Origin: Cryptomeria japonica
Taxonomy: Eukaryota; Streptophyta; Pinopsida; Cupressales; Cupressaceae
Assembly (NCBI RefSeq): GCF_030272615.1
Contig: NC_081407.1
Span: 149,483,744-149,547,743 of the forward strand
DNA: 64,000 nt
Direction: 5' to 3'
Positions 10,249 through 21,930 of this stretch are shown piece by piece. The translations under genes were made by a program, and so were the position numbers. Below the pieces are notes generated by a model. That model saw only the letters and a program-made list of their open reading frames with translations, ran no database searches and had not been told where the DNA came from. Positions within the stretch are counted from its first letter, which is position 1. Each line of letters opens with the position of its first letter.

Positions 10249-12052
10249 TACATTATCAAGAAGATGAGAGATTTCTTTTGGCAAAACATTGAAGAGAAGC
10301 ATAAGATTGCGCTAATAGCCTGGGACAAAATTATTAAGCCCAAACCAATGGGTGGCTTAGGCATCAAGGATTTTAGATTACAAAATATAGCTTAGGGAGC
10401 TCAACTAGTATGAAAATTCATAAAAAACCCAAGTGCATCCTGGGTTAGAATGCTAGCAACAAAGTATCTCCCAGATCAGAATCATCTTAACATCCTCAAA
10501 TAAGGGACATTTCCGAAAGGATCAAGAATATGAAATTTCATCATCTCTTGTAGAAATCTGATCTCAAACTCAGTCTCTTGGGATATTCATGATGGTTCAA
10601 CAAGCCTATTCTGGGAAGACTCTTGGGGTGGTTATCCACCCCTAGCAAATATAATTCATATCCCTACAATAGAAAACTGGTTCAAACATAATTGGGGAGT
10701 CAGAGTTAGAGACTATCTGGAAATGGTAGATACACCAAACCCACAAAGCTGGAAGTGGAAATCAATGAAGGGCCTGCCAATTCCAAGGGAGGAACTGGAA
10801 GAGCTTTTAGGTCACTTACAGGAGAGAAGCATCACCCCTAGAAGAGGGGAAGATTCTCTCATTTGGGAGCCTTCCAAAACAGGACAGTATAACTCAAAGG
10901 ATAGTTACAGAATTTTGGTTAGCCCAGTAGAGCACAACAACCACAATATTCCCCTCAAGATGTTTTGGAGCTCCAAAGTCATTCCGAAAGCGGGAATCTT
11001 TGCATAGTTGGCAATCCAAAAAAAAATCCTAACTGCAGATAAGTTCACAAGAATGGGCTACGAAGGACCTTCTAGATGTATACTTTGCAAAGCCCAATCG
11101 GAGTCAGTGGATCACCTCCTCTTGAACTGCCCCTTTGCCTCCAAATGTTGGAGATGGCTCTGTGTAAAAATGGAACTGATCTTAGTCTTGCTGAATGAAA
11201 TCAAGCCTCTATTCTAGAGCTAGCCTCTGCATACAAAGGAGAGCTCGCTGAGCCAAATTATGGAAATTGCTCCATCATGCCTAATTTGGGAAATATGGAA
11301 AGAAAGGAACTGCAGGCTATTTGAAGGAGAGCTCGCTGAGCCAAATTATGGAAATTTCTCCATCATGCCTAATTTGGGAAATATGGAAAGAAAGGAACTG
11401 CAGGCTATTTGAAGGCAAAGCTAGAAATCAGAAATCAATTCTAAATTCAATAGAATCGACAATAGTGGATACAATCAATAGCAGAACAGCCTTCGCTTTG
11501 CATCAGTCTAAAGTTTTCTCTTTGTGGGATAAGAAAATTAGTCAAAACTGGCAAGGAATCATTATCCCCTCACTTTCTCGCCATAATTCCAATAAAAGGA
11601 AAGATGCAATCTTGTCTCCCCTGAAGGCAGATTGGGTGAAATTGAATTTTGATGGGGCTTCCAAAGGCAATCCAGGCCCCTCCGCAATAGGCTATGTTAT
11701 CAGAGACCAATCAGGAGCAATCATCGGGAAAATGGAAAAACCAATCCCTCCAGACACTAATAACATAGCAGAGTTTATCGCTCTACTATTAGGCTTGAAA
11801 GACTGCATCAACCATGTTATCAAAAATGTTTCAGTAGAAGGAGATTCAGAGATAGCAATTAATGCTATAAGGAAGAAGATAACCCCCAATTGGAGGCTTC
11901 AAGCTTTATTGGAAAGAATTCTAGAAATCCTGAAAAGTTTTGAACACTTCGAGGCAAAACATATTTATAGAGAAGCAAATGTAGAGGTGGATGCATTATC
12001 AAAAGTTGCAGCTCAAGGCACCTTTGTTCACTGGTGGTCACAAGGATCTTAG
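10249..12052 (+). pseudogene. 3' part of an L1-type LINE: RT tail, zinc-binding domain, RNase H
   Basis: The sequence encodes the C-terminal half of a plant non-LTR reverse transcriptase polyprotein. The RT tail reads KMRDFFWQN...PMGGLGIKDF near 10260-10390. The zinc-binding domain (10960-11160) includes AGIFA-stop-LAIQKKILTADK and CILCKAQSESVDHLLLNCPF. The RNase H domain (11632-12040) has LNFDGASKGNPGP, an Asn-Ile-Ala-Glu-Phe segment, VEGDSEIAI and REANVEVDALS, so its acidic residues appear intact. In-frame stops (TAG near 10393, TGA near 10411, TAG at 11005) fit loss of Trp codons. An 88-bp tandem duplication shifts the frame near 11326. The 5' part is absent, as is typical for LINE insertions. 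Confidence 0.85.
11238..11413 (+). repeat. 88-bp tandem duplication inside the LINE
   Basis: Two adjacent 88-bp copies, starting GGAGAGCTCGCTGAG at 11238 and 11326, differ at one base by eye. Since 88 is not a multiple of three, the duplication breaks the LINE frame. Confidence 0.9.
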
Positions 12053-12545
12053 CCATTTGCTAATTTGATTGACCAAGTTAACAAGACCGATCAGATAAGG
12101 TTCGAGATACTACTTGCAAGTAGACTGGTGGACTGTAAACATCAAATTCAAATATTTCTTACCCGCACTCCTGGCGGCTAACACCAACGATCATTTTCCT
12201 TTTCAAACTAACCATTCAATTATCCTTGGGATGCAAGGTGGGTCCGGTTAAGTCGAGTAGACAAATCGGCAACATTAATACGAGACCTACTAAGGTCTAG
12301 CTGGTGAGTGCCGCCGCTTTGTCCTTTCATGAGTTGTCCGTAGGCTAATCTCTCCCTTCGCACTTGAGTATATTTGGCTTGATTTGGGCATTTAATCTCC
12401 GCCACCTTAGCGTGAGACTTTATTGCTCTCTTTTTCCCATTATTGCTCGTTGAGTTGAGCGCCCGCCTTCCTACATAAGAGTCTTTTTCTCGCTTCCCTT
12501 TTTTTCTTTCGGCTCCTCTATTTTTTTCTCTGGTTCTCCTCTTGC

Positions 12546-13330
12546 ATGCCCCTGCTCACGGTCACCATGTCTTTTGAACCCCCATTCGGTTTTATTATGA
12601 GTGTTTATCCTAGGCCTATTTCTTGCTTCGGTGCAGACACCCCCATATCTCTTGGTGCTTCTACTCGCCAGGTTTCTTTCAGGAAGATTACGGACTTGAG
12701 ACTCAAGCGTCTCCTTAACTACTCGGACCCTCCAGTTCTCCTAGCAGTCAAATTGATTCTGGGGAGCATTCATTTGGGTAGAGAGGAATACCCAAGAGAC
12801 AACACCAGTATCTCGTCCAGATTCGTGGCGTCTTTGCTGGACCAAAATCTATCCAAGCAAATGATCTGGAACCTTACTAGGGATCGATTCCCAGTTGAAA
12901 TTCTTCAAAAACTTCAAGAAGTTTTGAACAAGGCCATCCATGACTCTGGGTCACCCAGACCTAGTGACCGAATCCTCTTTAATGCTCATGGAGCACTCAT
13001 CAACTATTACCCATTTCTACTGGACCTGAAGGATAAAGAATTGAATAGGCACATAAAGTTCTCTAGTGCAGGCCTGAGCTACTTCAAATGGCATTTTTTA
13101 GGTGAAGACCCAGAGGCTGAAGGGAAAGAGGAGATTTTGTTCCAATTTGCAAGGCTGAATGGCTTCCTGCCTATGATTGTTGCAGAAACAGAACCAAAAC
13201 TAGAATAGAGTTGCAGAGGAGGCTCGAGCAGAGGTCGTGGGAGCAGGGGTCATGGTCAGGGCTCTCCAGCAAGCAGAGGCCGAGGCCATCCCAGGAACCA
13301 GCTTCAACAACCGAACATTCCCTCCTCAAG
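12546..13330 (+). CDS. Unrecognised ORF with RG-rich tail after one stop
   Basis: A 220-codon frame runs from 12546 to 13208. A better start may be the ATG at 12567, in CACCATGTC context, giving MSFEPPFGF. Upstream DNA is pyrimidine-rich (CTTTTTCTC, TTTCTTTCGG). The product has no motif I can name; it holds LKRLLNYSDPP, a helical middle and LLDLKDKELNRHIKFSS. After a single TAG (13206-13208) the same frame continues as an RG-rich segment (RGGSSRGRGSRGHGQG), typical of RNA-binding tails, up to AAG/GTAGGC at 13331, which resembles a splice donor. It sits just after the LINE, so it could be the first ORF of another element, or a gene relic. Function unknown. Confidence 0.4.
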
Positions 13331-13336
13331 GTAGGC

Positions 13337-14192
13337 TTTCTATGAAAACCACCTTTAGATTACTGGATATGCAGTTATACATGTATATTTTTATTAGGTT
13401 TGAATTTTATGTTCAAAAACTCTGAATCTGGGTTGTTGGAAATCAGACATCATCGTTGATAATGTTTTTTGCTTTTCTAGACTATTAAACCTTAGATGGT
13501 TTAGAAAAATGGCTAAACCTTAAGCTTAAAGGTTGTTTGGTTTTGGAGGGAAGGTTTTTTGAATATTTTGGAATTTAGTGACAAACATATGTATTTACAC
13601 TAATTAATACAAATATGGCTCTCCCTTTACCGACCAAAAGAAACAAACAAAAACAATAATATTTAATTATGCTTGCAATATGTGGTTTAAAATTACAATT
13701 TAGAACAAATTGATTGTATTGAAGTGTTTTGTTAAAGAATGTATTTTTTATCTGTTTGAGTTTATTAGTTTAATAAATATAATTATATGGGTATAATTTA
13801 TAAAAGCATTTTGTATTATGTATTGGAAATTTTTTATCTAGAGCTTATATTTTTTCTTTAATATGGAAACTTAGTTATGAATAATTAAAAAATATATGCA
13901 ATATGTTAGTGTGAATAAGAGTGATTGTATTTTTTAGATTCAATTATGTTCAATATTTTTGCATCAAAATTTCAAATCACATCCTGTTATCAATGAAAAA
14001 ACAACATAAATGTGATACAAAGACAACACAACATCTAGTTACCAAAATACTAAGTTGTGGGATGAATATAAATCTTAAAGAGTGCAAGAACCCAAAAGGT
14101 TAAGAATGGGAATCTCCATGGTAAAAAATAACTAGAAGGATGCACAGATTATCTGTAATGTAATTTTAAGACGCCAGTACTCCCCCTGGAAT
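13337..14192. other. AT-rich DNA, nothing recognised
   Basis: No coding, repeat or RNA signal was found beyond general AT-richness. Confidence 0.5.
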
Positions 14193-14846
14193 TCACCTGT
14201 GAAAATCAATTGTATGGCAATTAAAAGCTGAAATCGTTTTTCTCAAATCCGTATCCTCAAAAAAAGACCCCAAAAATTTGTAATTAGAGACAAAAGTAGA
14301 AAAATCCTTACATGATCTAGAGCAGAAACCCCAAGTCTGGTTCATGATATTCCCATATCCCTTGAGGCAGTTGCATTGATATTCTACTGTGTTGTTGGAC
14401 TTACGAGTGCAGATTCCAGCTCCGCAACCACCATATGAACATTCTGAAAATTCATAACACAGTATATGCCAGTGCCAGATAAGTTTGAGCACACTCTAAA
14501 TCAGTGTTGGAGCACACTCTATAATAGGTAATTCTAATTGAACTGTTAATGTTTATGAGCATGGGTTACGCTGATAAGTCTTTTAATTATTGAAGAAAAG
14601 AGTATCATATTGAATTTAGTACTAACGATCAAATGGGTTTGCAATTTTCGGAAGGGCAGGCAGGGGTGCTTCGGAAGGAGGAAAGTGGCAGACATCACCG
14701 CAAGTGAAATCCATGGTGCCTGCACAATGTTATTCATTAATTAGCACACGATTTTAAGTAAGAAGGCAAGTGAAGACGAACATCAAGGTAAACCTCTGGT
14801 TGTTTCCATCCTGGTTTGCATTCACATTTTACAAAGGGGTATTGAG
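14193..14846 (-). pseudogene. Exon remains of an EGF-repeat (notch-like) plant gene
   Basis: Three pieces on the minus strand resemble plant secreted or membrane proteins with EGF-like repeats. Piece one (14846-14794) encodes QYPFVKCECKPGWKQPE. Piece two (14719-14627) encodes a Cys-containing Pro-rich linker ending IANPFD. Piece three starts at 14443 and encodes CSYGGCGAGICTRKS, then YQCNCLKGYGNIMNQ and CSRSCKDF. A GT at 14626-14625 and an AG at 14445-14444 flank the second gap, and joining there gives PFDQCSYGGCGAGIC in frame, so a real intron is likely. The first junction does not join in phase. No start, signal peptide or membrane anchor was found, so this is partial. The Cys spacing is good evidence; the gene name is not. 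Confidence 0.55.
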
Positions 14847-16049
14847 CTTAGAGAATGCTAATCAATTTTGAGTAATACTTTTAAGCTTATAAATCAAAGA
14901 TTTATGTATGTGACTTAAGTTATTTAATACTTTAATAATTGATGGGTTGTCTTCCATAACATAATATTTTTTAATAACAAAGATAAAATAAGTCATAAAT
15001 AAAGAAAGTAATTCTAAATTAAGATTATTTTATAAATAAATACAAATATGTATATTAATTAGAATTTTTTTTAATAAAAAAATATTAATATTTTAATATT
15101 TGAATGATCTCATTTGTATTGAAGAAATTTTCTCTTCATCATTAAACTATTTAATATTTAAAAAATAATATATTTAAATAATATTTAAGAAGAATATATT
15201 TATATTTTAAAAAAATGTTACATTTTAAAAAAGAGGGTGGTACTATTTAATATTTAAAAATAATATATTTAAATAATATTTACGAAAAATATATTTTATA
15301 TTTTAAAAAATGTTGCATTTTGAAAAAAGGGTTGGGTACCATAGAAGATACCGCCAGTTGTTAGATAGATGATGTGTTGCGGCGAGTCGAACTCACACGG
15401 TATCAGTTGATAACCGTTTTGAATCACCACTGTTGTGGAGCGCTCGCCAATAACAAAAGTGCAGCAAAAGTTATAAGTAGAAGAAAATTTTAAATTTATT
15501 TTTAATATTAGAAATAGCTTAATTTATATATTAATATTGATATAACACAAATAGTATTTTGCCATGGAGGACAAGGACAAGTGTCTTGACAAAACGTTTA
15601 TACTTCTTTATAAATATAATATTTTATATTACATTTTAAATTAAATATTTTTTAAAAAATTATTGGAGTGTATTTTTTCAAGTTTAGATTATAGTTTATT
15701 GGGATATTAAATTATAAATATAAAAAAGTGAGAGGAATATCGAAAAATATAATAGGTCTAAAATTTCAAATATTTACTATTTTTAATAATAATATTTTAA
15801 AGTAATTTTGTGGAATATATTATTTTACATCGGTTAAATGTTTATATCTTATATTTTTGTTTTTAGTTTTTATTTTATAATTCTATTTGAGGATGTGAGT
15901 ATACTATTCTAATATTAAATTTTGATTAATTTGGAGTTCTTGTTTTAGTTTTTTTATTGATTTTAGAAAAGAAAAATACAACTTCTTAAAAAAGATTCAT
16001 GGTTGAAAAAACTTGATCCTTGAAAATTCAAATTTTTTATATTCACTAT
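14847..16049. other. Very AT-rich stretch with a weak tRNA-like patch
   Basis: Mostly A/T homopolymer-rich DNA, with near-duplicate patches at about 15150-15235 and 15240-15330 (TTTAATATTTAAAAATAATATATTTAA-like). Around 15345-15450 on the minus strand GAGTTCGACTC resembles a Pol III B box, possibly a worn SINE. Confidence 0.5.
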
Positions 16050-16245
16050 CGTGGAATCTGGAGGTGTCCTTGCCGAAGCAAGACTAATCCCCCAGTGTGT
16101 ACGACCCACTCACAAGGTAGCACAAGGTAGCAACACACACAGAGTTAACACAGCCGGGGACTCGAACTCAAGACCATGGGGAGCATACCCACGCCTTAAG
16201 TTGCGATCCACGACCGGGTGAGCTAGGGCCGAAGCCCCTTGAAAA
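16050..16245 (-). mobile_element. tRNA-derived SINE
   Basis: On the minus strand TAGCTCACCCGGT (16225-16213) matches a Pol III A box and GAGTTCGAGTCCC (16169-16157) a B box, about 44 bp apart as in a tRNA-derived head. The head starts GGGGCTTCGGCCC, similar to heads of plant SINEs. The rest is not a foldable tRNA. Ends are approximate. Confidence 0.65.
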
Positions 16246-16525
16246 TTCAAATTTCACCATGGCCCCAGTTAATTTAGTTTCAAGTAAACATTAAGTGTTG
16301 ATTCTCATACTTGAACTCTAGAACTCTTTTATATTGTAGATTGTTTACAAATATGCTTGCTTGTATGAATAACAACATGAGACCAATAGAAAAAGACTAA
16401 ATGAAATTTAATTCTAAAACTTATACACTTTTAAAATAGCCCTTCAAAGGTAGAGCATGTCATGATAGACCATAGGAGCACATCTAAAAATAATGACCCG
16501 GTGGTTTTGAGAGGCTATAGGCTTC

Positions 16526-17093
16526 TTGCTTATATTTTCTTGCAACCTATTGTTTTTGGTTGTAGTGTGTGGCATACCTTATATTTTTTCAAGATATTTG
16601 ATTAGGTTGAGCATAGGTAACAACAGGCTCAATGGAAGCATCCTTTGTATAGTTTCAAATGCCCCAAATTTGGCATACTTAGAAATGAATAACAATCTTT
16701 TAAGTGGCCCAATTCTAAAGCAGCTAGCAAATTGTAGGGGACTCCAGTGGCTTGATAATGGAAACAATAAATTGAGAGGCCCATTGATCTATGTGCTACC
16801 TAAACTTCTCAAATTACTTTATTTGAAGCTCACAAATAACAACTTTGAGGGAACTATTTTAGATGAGCTCTGTGTTTAGTCAAGTTTGAGCTATATATAT
16901 TTCAGTGGCAATCTATTATCCAGAAACCTACCCTCAAAAATTTGAAGCTCAATCGTCTAGAGCATTTATGGTTACTGAATAATCATTTTACAAGAATTAT
17001 TCCACATAATATACAAGATGGAGTGTCCTATTTGGAACTCAGATTGGACAGAAACAATCTTACAGGAACAATTCCATCAAGACACTCTTGATG
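16526..17093 (+). pseudogene. Leucine-rich-repeat receptor-like fragment
   Basis: The frame at 16526-16879 encodes several plant-type extracellular LRRs (LSIGNNRLNGSI, LEMNNNLLSGPI, LKLTNNNFEGTI) of the LxxLxLxxNxLxGxIP type, and ends in TAG. In a shifted frame further repeats follow (FSGNLLS, LWLLNNHF, LRLDRNNLTGTIPSR) to about 17093. Such repeats occur in receptor-like kinases and receptor-like proteins; no kinase or membrane segment remains. The sequence just after the last repeat is shared with blocks at 46.6, 48.0 and 53.2 kb. Confidence 0.65.
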
Positions 17094-17860
17094 ATCTTTG
17101 TATGTCCATAAGGTCACTTCACCTTCTTAAACAGACAAAAACATTTTCCCCTTGATAAAGACTAAATTACAGAAAGTGGGTGAGCATGAACCAAAGGATG
17201 ATGTACCAAATAACCTTGAATCTCTTGCTCCAAGATTACCTATTTCACTTTTGTATCATCAAATAAGTTAGGAAAGAGATATTGATACCCTTTGCCGTAT
17301 AGGGGCGCCATGGATAAATTGAACCCATGAGTAAATTGATATAGGGCATCATCTTTTATACAACCCACATGAAGTTTACTTTTATTTGAGAATAATGGCT
17401 AATCGAAAGGGTGCAAAAGCAGTAAATGAAGACTAAAGGGATGAGAGGAGCCACCAAATATTTTGGAGGATTACGAAAGAGCCTCAGATGTGTTATACAG
17501 AGAAATAAAAAATTCAGCCTGGTGCAGGTGAGGATAAACTCATTTAATCCTTTTTATACAGGCTATTACAAGTTTATTTTTCTTTGAAAATAACAGCCAA
17601 TCGAAATGCTATAGAAACTATTAAAAGAAGACGAAAGGGATGGGAACGTAAGAGATTCCATCTACCGTTACACCAGTGAGGACTAGCCAGTACAAATTGT
17701 TTTGGTATTTTTACTAATACTAAACAAAATCTCAATGTGCCCAAATCAAGATTAGTAGGATGGATTAGTAACATAAATTGTAATCACATGAAGAGCAAGG
17801 TTTATCTAATATGATTGCATATAGGTAAATATAGGTAAATATTAGTATATTGTATATTTT
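17094..17860 (+). repeat. Dispersed repeat family, copy A
   Basis: Blocks here recur at 53265-53900 and in part at 48590-49230. They start near GATGATCTTTGT and TTTCCCCTTGATAAAGACTA, continue through GTTTACTTTTATTTGAGAA, and reach a tRNA-like end (CGTTACACCAGTGAGGACTAGCC). I cannot assign a class. Confidence 0.6.
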
Positions 17861-17999
17861 CATCATTAGAAATTTGAGTTATAGTAGAACAATGAATATC
17901 AAATATATAAATTAAAGATTAATATATATTTATAATATCTATACAAAAATGATAAAAAATTACTTATTTTTCTTTTTGATAATCTAGTAATTTGTTCAT

Positions 18000-18600
18000 T
18001 CTCATACATGTCAAAAAGTTCAAGTTGAGGAACTAAAGGTTTCTATCATGTGCATCTTCTAGGTCATCATAAATATCAACTATTATGATCGCTTATCATA
18101 AAAACATTTATATTGCAATTGCATTATCATTTTACTCCAAGAGAATCTAAGAATATAATATGAATATTTTCATATATTATTATGATCTATTAATCAATGT
18201 GTATATGAATATTGTATCATTAGCAAAAGGGTTTGACTTCTTATCAACGAAGTTGACAAATATTAAATTGCACATAGTAAGCCCTCACTATGCTTTTCAA
18301 CACAACTCTTTATTTCAAGTACATTGGTATAATTCTAGACAAATAAGACTTGTAAGTCAACATGCGTAAAAGGCCCATCTTTGCTAGAAATACGCAATCA
18401 CAATAATGAGGCCCAATCACAAACAAAGATTCATTTGAGATGAAAAATAAGCAAATCACATTAATATGGTCAAGAATCTCTATTTTCTTGTTAGCATTTT
18501 CATGTTTTTCTTTGCTCAATAATTCTTTTTGTCTAATTTATTATTCATTATTTAATACTTGTAAGAAAAGGAAGTAAATAGCCTGAGAGTAACGTGATGA
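18000..18600 (+). repeat. Dispersed repeat family, second block of copy A
   Basis: This block matches 49440-49790 plus 50640-51000. In the second copy about 850 bp, including a SINE, interrupt it. Confidence 0.65.
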
Positions 18601-19214
18601 TAAATTTAAGCCAAGTAAATAACAAGTGCCACATAGTGGCGAGTACTTGCCTGTTGATTTGTAGTTGAAATAGTAATTTTTGTTATAGTTATTGAATATT
18701 TTTATTAATTATATAACTAATATAGTGTTGGACTCTGATAAATTACAATCTTTTTGGTAGATAACCTTCTTGCTATGCGATGATCAAATATTTGGTTGTT
18801 CAATGTCATTTTGTTAGGGAGTAGGTATACATTAGTGATTATTTTACAAATTGTAGAAGTCCTATAGTGTTTATATGGTGCAAGCAATCAATAGTTTTAC
18901 TATTAGATGCATGAGTTGTATTTTTTATGTCTATTATAAACTCTCTCATAGTACATGCAAATTTTGGGCCACTTTAGATCATTGTTGTCTGACATGAGGG
19001 CTTCTCTTAGTGCAACATTAATATGGCTATAATTATAAAATATTTGGTGAATAGCACATTAACAACTATATTTGAATTGTGCTATGTGGAGGTTGTACAC
19101 TATAGTGTATAGATGAAGACTTTATGATCTTTGGTGTCCAAGTGTCATATACTAATTAACATTTCGGCAAATGCAACAACAAAGTGACTTATATTTGTTT
19201 ATATAATTTTTATT

Positions 19215-19248
<34 letters not shown>

Positions 19249-21059
19249 TAAATGTCATATTTGACTATTAATAATTTAATTCCTACGTGAATCTCACTGA
19301 AACTAATTCCTCATAAGTCTATTGCAGAGATATGATACCAAGTAATGGTAGGAGGGACAATCAAACTAAAGCATTTGATCCTTGTCCTCTTAGACAAATT
19401 GTGAAGTAAGGGAACCTTGATTATAGGACCATTGGTTCAATGGGTGAAAAGCCTTGAACGGGAGCACAAAATATCCTATTTCATTTGTTGTTTAGGTCTA
19501 CAGTAAAAATACTCTTACGAGAGCTTGGTCAAGAGAAAAAAGGAAGTTAAAGATCAAGTTAAAATTCTATGGTAATTTCATTCTCAATTTATGAGGATTA
19601 TGTTACATCTAACCCTTGGTTTCTATTGGGTTAATCCTTAAAAAATTGAAAGTTAGATATAATGAAAAGATTGAGAACATTCATGTGATCAATATAACAT
19701 GGGTATGAAAAATAACTACTCACTTATCATAAATATAAGAGGTTATAATAGTTATAACACTTGAGATATTTCAAGGGAAAAGTGTTTACAAAGATGATAC
19801 TAGTATGAAGATATTAATCAAAAGGAAGTATAGATAGGTTGGGATGAAGGAGAAATTAAATTTTTTATATTAAATAAGAAATACAAATTAAAAATAATTA
19901 TTTATTTTTATGTAATGAAATAATGAAAAGCTATAGATAAAAAAACATTAATACTATTAAATTTGTTTTAAAATATTAATTTAAAAAAAAAAAAATTGTT
20001 AGAAAAGTCCATAATTTTTATCCTTCTTCTATTTGTTTACTTTCATATTAAATTTAATAAATTATTATGTTAAAATTAAATAAAAGATTAAATGAATATG
20101 GATATTTATCTTTTTTGCCAAAAAAAATTATTGAAATTTAGTTTATTTTGACTATAAATTAAAGAACATTTTAAATATAATACATATTTTAAAAAAATAT
20201 ATATATTTTAATCTTGTTTATAGGTTAACTTAAAAGAACTACCTATTACAACAAATAATGAAGTTAAAATTTAAGCACTTATTTTAGAAACTCAAATTAG
20301 ATAAGGTAAATAATTTTAAAATGCATGGTGATTCCGAAAATTCTGAGCTTATGTGTTGTTCTGAGAACCCTGCCTATAAGAGGAAAAATGATATTTAGAA
20401 AAATAATTGCTTTTCATTGGTCTAAATAATTTTTTTTAATAACTATAGAAGCACAACAAATGAATTTTCATTACAATAGTATTGCCTAATGACAAGTACT
20501 AATAAGAAAATAATTTAGTAATTATAAAAAACATTGTGTAAAATTTGATAATGTAGAATCTTGATTAAGTATGGACCAATAATTCTTTTTTAAGAAATAT
20601 GGTGGGGATATTTCATGGAGGCATACAGAAATGGGAATTCTAGACTTCATAAGTTTACTATTAATTCATAATTTTATTAATTTTTTTAATTAGTAATGTC
20701 TTACAGGCTTGCCTCTTTAATGTGCTTGTAAAGGCTTACCAATATCAGTAGAAAAATCTTTCAATGCTTGAAGTCATATGCTTATCAGCTTATTAGTTAT
20801 CACTGTGAAATTCTAGAATGTTGTTTAGAACAAAGAGCTATTAGGAACGTACCATGATTTGAGTTAAAAACTATATTATTTTGAAGATAAAAGACATTTT
20901 TAAAAATTATGTTTCTAAAAAAGTTACACTGTAAAATTTTCTCAACGTAATAGGTTTTCAGATGTATATTATCACATTAATTTAAAGAACATATTTTTAA
21001 AAATTTAATATACGTTAATTCAATATTTAAACATTTGTTTTAAGGTTTTTTCTAAATTA
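18601..21059. other. AT-rich DNA without recognised genes
   Basis: No supported coding region. It holds a (TA)n(CA)n microsatellite (19216-19249). About 20460-20600 resembles 54110-54210. Confidence 0.5.
19216..19249 (+). repeat. (TA)n(CA)n microsatellite
   Basis: An alternating TA run is followed directly by a CA run. Confidence 0.95.
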
Positions 21060-21616
21060 TGAAAAATTGGAGGCTCAATATCTAATAACTCATAAAATGG
21101 AGGCTCGATATCTGAAGGTATCTCTTGATAAACTTTGAACATCCTCATGAATAACTCTACTGCAGATTCATCTTATTGTTTTTTTATATTTAAAAAATCA
21201 TCCAAGGGAGACACACATAATTCTTCTTCCACACTACACTCTTGGTCTTCCTCAAGCTCATAGAACATGCTTCCTTCTTCACCCGCATCATGAAACATAT
21301 CAAGGAACCATTGTTCCAACTCCCTCCATGATGAGATGCTCTATGTAGGAAGCGATTCATAAGCTTCTCTAGCATTATCCTTCAATGTCCTGACGAATAG
21401 TTTCATCACATAATCTTTTGTATAAACCTCATTAAACTTTACAAATGTATAAAATACATCCAAACGATCAATTGTTGATTCATCATATTCTCCATGTAAT
21501 TTTGGTACAAGTTGTGAAAGCTTAGGAAACAACTTGTTTGGAATACATTGAAAGCTTCTGAGATCCAATGGCCTGATGCCATTTGGAATAAATGGTTTTC
21601 TTTGAAACATTTTCAA
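21060..21616 (-). pseudogene. Ty3/Gypsy gag relic
   Basis: The frame at 21616-21341 encodes LSQLVPKLHGEYDESTIDRLDVFYTFVKFN-like sequence and KLFVRTLKDNAREAYESLP, typical of the capsid-like gag core. After a stop it continues as SSWRELEQWFLDMF and an acidic stretch to about 21060. A second short frame (21190-21375) is a shadow. No pol follows downstream. Confidence 0.65.
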
Positions 21617-21644
21617 AAAGGAAATCTTTCATCTCCCTCTAGCT

Positions 21645-21930
21645 CTTCTCCTTTAGTAGAGTCACCAATTGAATAAAACCTTGTTAGGTAGAGTCGCCAC
21701 CTCCTATGGAGGAAAAATTACTTATTAAACTCCTGGGTTCTTCCTTCTAGTAGAGAACCTTAAATGAGATTCTAGAATTGATGTTTTATAGACAACTCCC
21801 CAGCAGAGTCGCCGATCTGTTGTGTGACTCAGATGGGGAAATAAAAAATGATCAAATCTTCAATGAAAAACACCATAGCTTCTAAGTGAATGTTAAACTA
21901 TGTATGACAACTCCCCAATAGAGTCGCCAA
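21645..21930 (-). repeat. Four PBS-like motifs in a row
   Basis: The word AGAGTCGCC or AGAGTCACC (plus strand) occurs near 21652, 21677, 21801 and 21913. Two copies share the longer context GACAACTCCCCARYAGAGTCGCC. On the minus strand this reads GGCGACTCTGCTGGGGA, close to the primer-binding site at 63970-63987. The cluster lies just upstream of the gag relic. Confidence 0.6.

Noticed and set aside
19216-19249. TA/CA run as a promoter or origin
   Set aside because: Simple microsatellite; no gene nearby.
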